Of a stretch of 10,467 nt of DNA, positions 5,957-10,467 are shown piece after piece. Both the position numbers and the translations under genes were made by a program. Where the stretch lies: the NCBI GenBank assembly GCA_017614655.1, contig JAGABO010000038.1, positions 1 to 10,467 on the forward strand, read 5' to 3'. The stretch's first letter is position 1. The number at the start of each line of letters is the position of its first letter. The notes beneath the pieces were generated by a model that was given only the letters and a program-made list of their open reading frames with translations, had not been told where the DNA came from and ran no database searches. This DNA is from Treponema sp. Its GTDB lineage: Bacteria; Spirochaetota; Spirochaetia; Treponematales; Treponemataceae.

Positions 5957-8900
5957 ATGTGTCTTTCGGCTTTAAAAAAGTATTTCTTTTTTTTAATTTC
6001 TCTCATTGTTTTTGCGCCGCTGGTTTATGCTCAGAATGCAAAAGATTCAGACCCGACTAAAATTACAATAGAAAGTGCGCAGAATACCGAATACAGAAAG
6101 GATAAGGCAAGCGGAAAAGAAGAAATCGTACTTTCTGGAAACGTTGTAATTTCTGTAGCAAAGGGTTCAACTTCAACAAAAATTACTGCCGATAAGGTAA
6201 CCTTTAACAGAATTTCCGACATGCTTTATGCAACAGGAAATGTTATTCTTGAACAGACAGGAAGCAGTGCAGGCGGTCAGACAATTACTGCCGAAAGCCT
6301 TCTTTTTAATACGAGCACCCTCGAAGGAATATTCGACGACGGACGTGCCGTTCAGACACAGAGCGATGCAATCAATCTTCCTAGCGGTTCAAAACTTATA
6401 GTTCACTCAGAAATATTCGGACGTTCTTCTTCCAATACAATTGCGTTTAAAAATGCAGAACTTACCTTCTGTGATGATGATGACCCCCACTGGAAAATCT
6501 GGGCTTCAAGAATATGGCTTTTACCCGGCGGAGAGTTTGCTTTTTTTAATGCGCTTCTTTTTGTAGGTCACGTTCCCCTTATGTATCTTCCTGCTTTTTA
6601 TTATCCGAAGGATGAACTTATCTTTAACCCGGCGTTCGGTTTTGATGACCGTAAGGGTTATTATTTTCAGACGACAACTTATCTTTACGGAAGAAAGCCC
6701 CTGGATACTTCCTCAAAATCTTCTTCTGATGACGATGACATTACAAAGGGACTTTTTAACTTCATGAAGTCTACCACTTTAAAAGAGCAGGTTAGGGAAG
6801 GTCTTGTGCTTCACAATCTTGATTCTGATTACAAGGGAAGCACTTCTAATTACCTTAAGTTCATGGCCGACTACTACACGAACCTGGGCTTTATGGTTGG
6901 CCTTGACGGTGTGTTCAGTCCGTCTGGAATTATCTCGAGTCTTGATGCAAGTATACGGCTTGGTTTTTCAAATACTGTATTCAGTACAGGCGGTGCATAT
7001 ACGGACTATTATGATAATCAGACTTTTTCTGACAGCTCAAATTTTATGGGATTTGAACTTCCCTTCCGTTACAGTGCAAACTTAAAATTTGCTCTTTCAA
7101 AACCGTTTAGTTTTTCCCTTTCATTTCCGGTTTATTCAGATCCGTATTTTACTGATGATTTTTCTGACCGCAGTGAATATATTGACTGGCTCGGCTTTCT
7201 TATGGGAGAAGGGGAAGATGAAGAATCAAGTTCCAGTTCAAGTATTTCTTCATTTACGTGGCAGGCAAGTGCAAGCTATAATGTAAATCTTCCGGATTTT
7301 ATAAAGCCTTATGTTTCTTCTTTTTCTACAAATATATCTTCTTCAGTTTCTTTTTCTTCAAAGGAGAGAGGCTCTTCTTATGATACTGATTTTAATGATA
7401 AACCTTCTGACTGGCGCTCTTATACACCGGAAAGAAAATTCTTTTATCCGTCTCAGGTTTCGCCTTTTAAGATTTCCGGTTCGATTTCCGGAACTATTTT
7501 TTCTTATCCCTTTACCGTTCAAAAATCAAAATCTTCTGCTTCTGAGTTTCCGGTAAAACTTGAAGTTCCTGATGAATTTCTTACCGAAGAAGAAAAAGTA
7601 AAGAAAGAAGAAGAGCGCCTTAAAAAGCTTTCCGAAAAGGAAAATAAGGATGAACAGGAAAGTTCTGCAGAAAAAAAAGATGAAGTGAATGTTCCGGAGA
7701 AAAAAGAAGAGACTGTTCTTGCAGAATCCGATCTTCCTCTTATTCAGCCTTCGCTTTCTACAACCGTTCAGGACTTTAAAGGCCTTGAATACAGTTTAAC
7801 TTATTCTTTAAGCCCTCAGTATTCAAGCGAAATTTCATATAACTCAGCCGAACTTTATAAGCCGGAAGATTTTGAATGGTCAAATATTTATTCATCATAT
7901 TATCAGGTAAGGGTTCCCGTTAATCTTACAAGCAAACTTTCTTACAGATCCAGTTTTGCTTCCATGACAAATAATTTTTCCTTTAACCCGAATTTTCAAA
8001 ACCATCCTAATCTCGACGGTTACAAGGAAGAACAGAAAAAAAACGTAAGAAAAACTGATTACGAAGCAAGAAAACTTGACCTTACGAATACGAACTCCGT
8101 TTCCATAAAGCCGTTCATATATTCTCCGGTATGGAAAAATACGAGCATAAGCTGGAATACAACCGTTAAGGTAATTCAGACAGAATTTCTCGGCGATGCA
8201 GATAATCCTGAATGGAAGTACAATCTTGCAGAACTCTGGGATAAAGATGATTTTACGGCTCATACTTTAAGTGCAACAATTTCGGCAGAGGAGGGCGAGT
8301 ACAGCCAGACCCTCACTCTTTCTACAAAGCTTCCTCCCCAGATTGATGAATATACAGGAACGCTTAAATTCGGTTTTCCACTTGCTTCGCTAAGCTTTTC
8401 ATCCGGATTAAGGCAGAAATCTGCAAATGATGAAACTTACGAAAAGCTTCCCTTCCAGCAGTCAGCAAGCTTAAAGCTTTTTGATAAGAAACTTACTCTT
8501 TCCGAAAGCTATAACTTTAAGCTGGAAGACTGGCATTCTGATTCCTTAAAATTTTCTGCATCATATTCAGGTTTCAGCCTTTCATATACGATGAGCTACA
8601 TTTACGGCTATGATTTTGATTCAGATGCAAAAGCCTGGAAAAAGAAAACAGAACAGGAGTTTCAGCCTTCCTCAATCAACTTTTCATATTCAACATCAGG
8701 TAAGACAATGTATGCCTGGAAAAACAGAATTACTTTATCTCCTGCACTTTCTACAAGTATTTCCTATGACTGTCTGCGTCCGACAAACAGCAGTTTCCGA
8801 TTTGTACCTTCATTAACTTTTAAAATACATGAATTCCTTGATTTAACATTCTCTGCAGAATCCAGTAATAACGTAATCTTCCGATATTTTCAGAAGTATA

Positions 8901-9238
8901 CAGATTACGGCGATGTAATTCCTGGAGAAACAAATCCATTTGTTGATTTATTCAACTCATTTAAATTCTGGAGTGATGATGAATTTTATGATTCAAACCA
9001 GACTGCAAGAAAAAGTTCAGGATTCAAGGTAAAGACCTTTAAGATAACGGTTTCGCATTCACTTCATGACTGGGACATGGCGGCAAGCCTTTCGTTCAAG
9101 CCGCGCACCATTACGGAAAACGGAAAGAGCACTTATGATTATTCACCGTATTTCTCTTTCGGTGTTACCTGGCGTCCTCTTCCAAGTATGAAAACTCAGA
9201 TTGTAGATGAATACGGTGAATGGGAACTCAATCCTTAA
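5957..9238 (+). CDS. lptD: LptD/OstA-like outer-membrane assembly protein
   Basis: This 1093-residue protein has a signal peptide (cleavage after A25, VYA-QN). An N-terminal OstA/LptA-type jelly-roll follows, about 35-150, with the repeating GNVVISV / ITADKVTFN / GNVILEQ / ITAESLLFN pattern. The LptD junction is C172 in a TFCDDDDPHWKIWASRIWL context, then the VPLMYLPAFYYP motif (206-217). The remaining 850 or so residues are Ser/Tyr/Phe-rich alternating strands of a large barrel. In proteobacteria LptD inserts LPS into the outer leaflet. Treponemes have an LptD orthologue (TP0515 in T. pallidum) but no classical LPS, so the cargo here may be another glycolipid. Odd features are a 42-residue Glu/Lys-rich insertion (544-585), Ser/Asp-rich stretches (251-261, 420-429), and only two cysteines in the mature protein (C172, C939). 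The start lacks an RBS. It ends in ELNP rather than an aromatic residue. Confidence 0.88.
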   Translation: MCLSALKKYFFFLISLIVFAPLVYAQNAKDSDPTKITIESAQNTEYRKDKASGKEEIVLSGNVVISVAKGSTSTKITADKVTFNRISDMLYATGNVILEQTGSSAGGQTITAESLLFNTSTLEGIFDDGRAVQTQSDAINLPSGSKLIVHSEIFGRSSSNTIAFKNAELTFCDDDDPHWKIWASRIWLLPGGEFAFFNALLFVGHVPLMYLPAFYYPKDELIFNPAFGFDDRKGYYFQTTTYLYGRKPLDTSSKSSSDDDDITKGLFNFMKSTTLKEQVREGLVLHNLDSDYKGSTSNYLKFMADYYTNLGFMVGLDGVFSPSGIISSLDASIRLGFSNTVFSTGGAYTDYYDNQTFSDSSNFMGFELPFRYSANLKFALSKPFSFSLSFPVYSDPYFTDDFSDRSEYIDWLGFLMGEGEDEESSSSSSISSFTWQASASYNVNLPDFIKPYVSSFSTNISSSVSFSSKERGSSYDTDFNDKPSDWRSYTPERKFFYPSQVSPFKISGSISGTIFSYPFTVQKSKSSASEFPVKLEVPDEFLTEEEKVKKEEERLKKLSEKENKDEQESSAEKKDEVNVPEKKEETVLAESDLPLIQPSLSTTVQDFKGLEYSLTYSLSPQYSSEISYNSAELYKPEDFEWSNIYSSYYQVRVPVNLTSKLSYRSSFASMTNNFSFNPNFQNHPNLDGYKEEQKKNVRKTDYEARKLDLTNTNSVSIKPFIYSPVWKNTSISWNTTVKVIQTEFLGDADNPEWKYNLAELWDKDDFTAHTLSATISAEEGEYSQTLTLSTKLPPQIDEYTGTLKFGFPLASLSFSSGLRQKSANDETYEKLPFQQSASLKLFDKKLTLSESYNFKLEDWHSDSLKFSASYSGFSLSYTMSYIYGYDFDSDAKAWKKKTEQEFQPSSINFSYSTSGKTMYAWKNRITLSPALSTSISYDCLRPTNSSFRFVPSLTFKIHEFLDLTFSAESSNNVIFRYFQKYTDYGDVIPGETNPFVDLFNSFKFWSDDEFYDSNQTARKSSGFKVKTFKITVSHSLHDWDMAASLSFKPRTITENGKSTYDYSPYFSFGVTWRPLPSMKTQIVDEYGEWELNP

Positions 9239-10362
9239 TTGTTAAGCATTTCGTAATTGCAGTGGCCCACTTCGTCCTGCATGCTCTGGTAAAGATGAAG
9301 TCCGTTACCCATGCATTTTTTCCACTGCTTACATTTCTTGCATTTGCCGTGCTTTGCCCACGAACGGTCGCGGTGATTCTGGAACTTATTGTTCCATATA
9401 TCCATTAAGCTTACGGAAACCTTCTTTTCTTTCTGTCCAGCCGTTTCGCCGTAAATGTTTCCCTGAATGAAATCTTTTCCACGAACACTTAAGCATGCCG
9501 TAACCGAACCGTCGCACATTACCGAGCCTACGTTTATTCCGCCCCGACAGAAGAAGAAATAGCTTCTGGCCTTCAGTTCATAATCGCCGAGCCAGCCTTC
9601 ACACGCATAGTTTAAGCGGATTGAACGGCCCTTTGAATCAACATAGCTTTTCGTTTCAACAATAAAGTCCATTAGCTTCCTGTATTCTTCCTTTGTAAGA
9701 GACAGGTCGTTTTCTGCAGCACGTCCCGACGGAAAGATTGAGAAAATCCTCCACATCTTTACGCCGCGTTCAATAAGGTCATCGCGGAGCTTTGGAAGAA
9801 TATCAAGGTTGTTTTTGTGAACGCAGGTTATTACGTCAAAAACAAGACGGTTCCCGAACTTCTTCTGAAATTCAACTGCGAGATTTATTCCTTCGCACAC
9901 TTTTTTATATGACTGCGGATGCTGTCTTAAATAAGTATGCTCTTTTTCAAAGCCGTCAATGCTGTAACTCATGCTCGTCATTCCGGCATTTATAAGCGAA
10001 ATAAAACGCTGCGGCGTTATAAGCATACCGTTTGTAACGATTCCCCAGTTAAAGCCGCGCTTTATGATTTCTTTTCCAACGTCTTCGAGGTCTTTACGTA
10101 AAAGAGGCTCCCCTCCGGTTATGGCAATGGTCATCCTCTTTACGGGATTTTTTTCCTTTATGTCATCAAGGACTTTTATAAAATCCTCTTTTGGCATATC
10201 AGGAATTTCTGACTGCTTTAAACAGTCGCTTCCGCAGTGCAGGCAGCTTAAATTACACCGAAGCGTGCACTCCCAGAAAAGATAGTTGAGCTCATGTTTT
10301 TTAGTTACAGCCTTTCTGTAACGACGGAAGATGAAGTGTTTAAAAGCTGAAGAAAGACTCAT
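9235..10362 (-). CDS. Radical SAM/SPASM protein of the rSAM/lipoprotein system type (TIGR04133-like)
   Basis: In this 375-residue protein C36-x3-C40-x2-C43 (CNLSCLHC, flanked by C32 and C47) binds the radical SAM 4Fe-4S cluster, followed by ITGGEPLL (81-88) for SAM binding. The stretch ELNYLFWECTLRCNLSC, the VTNGM and SIDGF motifs and the C-terminal CMGNGLHLY match, from memory, the TIGR04133 family, which in Bacteroidetes lies beside a small putative lipoprotein. The C-terminal SPASM region supplies C272, C290, C341, C344, C350 and C368 for auxiliary clusters. Such enzymes usually modify a peptide or protein; the substrate here is unknown. ATG 10362-10360 overlaps the TGA of an upstream minus-strand gene (ATGA), implying translational coupling. 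The stop lies in the same TTAA as the lptD stop, so no terminator separates the convergent genes. Confidence 0.88.
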   Translation of the reverse strand: MSLSSAFKHFIFRRYRKAVTKKHELNYLFWECTLRCNLSCLHCGSDCLKQSEIPDMPKEDFIKVLDDIKEKNPVKRMTIAITGGEPLLRKDLEDVGKEIIKRGFNWGIVTNGMLITPQRFISLINAGMTSMSYSIDGFEKEHTYLRQHPQSYKKVCEGINLAVEFQKKFGNRLVFDVITCVHKNNLDILPKLRDDLIERGVKMWRIFSIFPSGRAAENDLSLTKEEYRKLMDFIVETKSYVDSKGRSIRLNYACEGWLGDYELKARSYFFFCRGGINVGSVMCDGSVTACLSVRGKDFIQGNIYGETAGQKEKKVSVSLMDIWNNKFQNHRDRSWAKHGKCKKCKQWKKCMGNGLHLYQSMQDEVGHCNYEMLNN

Positions 10363-10467
10363 TTTTCTTCAGTCTCTTTCGGGTTTAATGAATAATCTGC
10401 ATTATTTTTTCCGTATAAGTGAACGCCGTCCTTTGTGCCCATGTCTATATCAGTATACATTATCGGG
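10359..10467 (-). CDS. C-terminal end of a gene coupled to the radical SAM gene (partial)
   Basis: A minus-strand frame enters from the right edge and ends at TGA 10361-10359, giving 35 residues that include YTDIDMGTKDGVHLYGK and a hydrophilic tail ending ETEEK. The frame is too short for the family to be recognised. Its stop overlaps the radical SAM start by four bases, which strongly suggests one operon and that the two products work together. By the known layout of TIGR04133 systems it could be the partner protein, but the visible tail does not resemble the lipoproteins I can recall, so this is only a possibility. Confidence 0.6.
   Translation of the reverse strand, partial: PIMYTDIDMGTKDGVHLYGKNNADYSLNPKETEEK

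Noticed and set aside
1..10467. Mobile elements, CRISPR arrays, tRNA or rRNA genes
   Set aside because: No transposase or integrase motifs, no regularly spaced repeats, and no cloverleaf or rRNA-like sequence were seen on either strand.

Overview
The window most resembles chromosomal DNA of a spirochaete, probably a host-associated Treponema. The basis is qualitative: moderate-to-low GC codon use, a very long LptD/OstA-type outer-membrane protein of the kind treponemes carry despite lacking classical LPS, a small signal-peptide beta-barrel protein, and the tail of a YD/EEW-repeat protein of a style common in Treponema. Genus assignment is inference; there is no rRNA or other phylogenetic marker beyond uvrA.

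Layout, left to right. (1) Positions 2-151 are the 3' end of a plus-strand repeat protein. It is followed, with a 4-nt TTGA overlap, by a 2H-phosphoesterase / 2'-5' RNA ligase family gene with a TTG start (148-705). (2) A 12-bp hairpin with a nine-T tract on the minus strand (704-744) ends a minus-strand gene for an exported phytase/esterase-like protein (771-2042). (3) A 235-bp AT-rich divergent intergenic region holds a near-consensus promoter for a small plus-strand outer-membrane beta-barrel protein (2278-2874). (4) uvrA (2930-5917) has a promoter placed so that transcription should start at or next to the ATG. (5) An lptD-like gene (5957-9238) follows; its predicted promoter begins at the uvrA stop codon. 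(6) A convergent minus-strand radical SAM/SPASM gene (9235-10362) shares the palindromic TTAA stop with lptD. Its start overlaps (ATGA) the stop of a further minus-strand gene that leaves the window at the right edge.

Functionally the window mixes housekeeping repair (UvrA), envelope assembly (LptD-like, beta-barrel, exported phytase-like protein), small-RNA/cyclic phosphate chemistry (2H enzyme) and one accessory maturation system (radical SAM/SPASM plus its coupled upstream partner). Genes are tightly packed, with no mobile element, CRISPR array, tRNA or rRNA seen. The points most worth checking are the radical SAM gene and its translationally coupled neighbour, the apparently leaderless uvrA and nearly leaderless lptD transcripts, and the unusual architecture of the LptD-like protein (a single cysteine pair and a long charged insertion in the barrel region).
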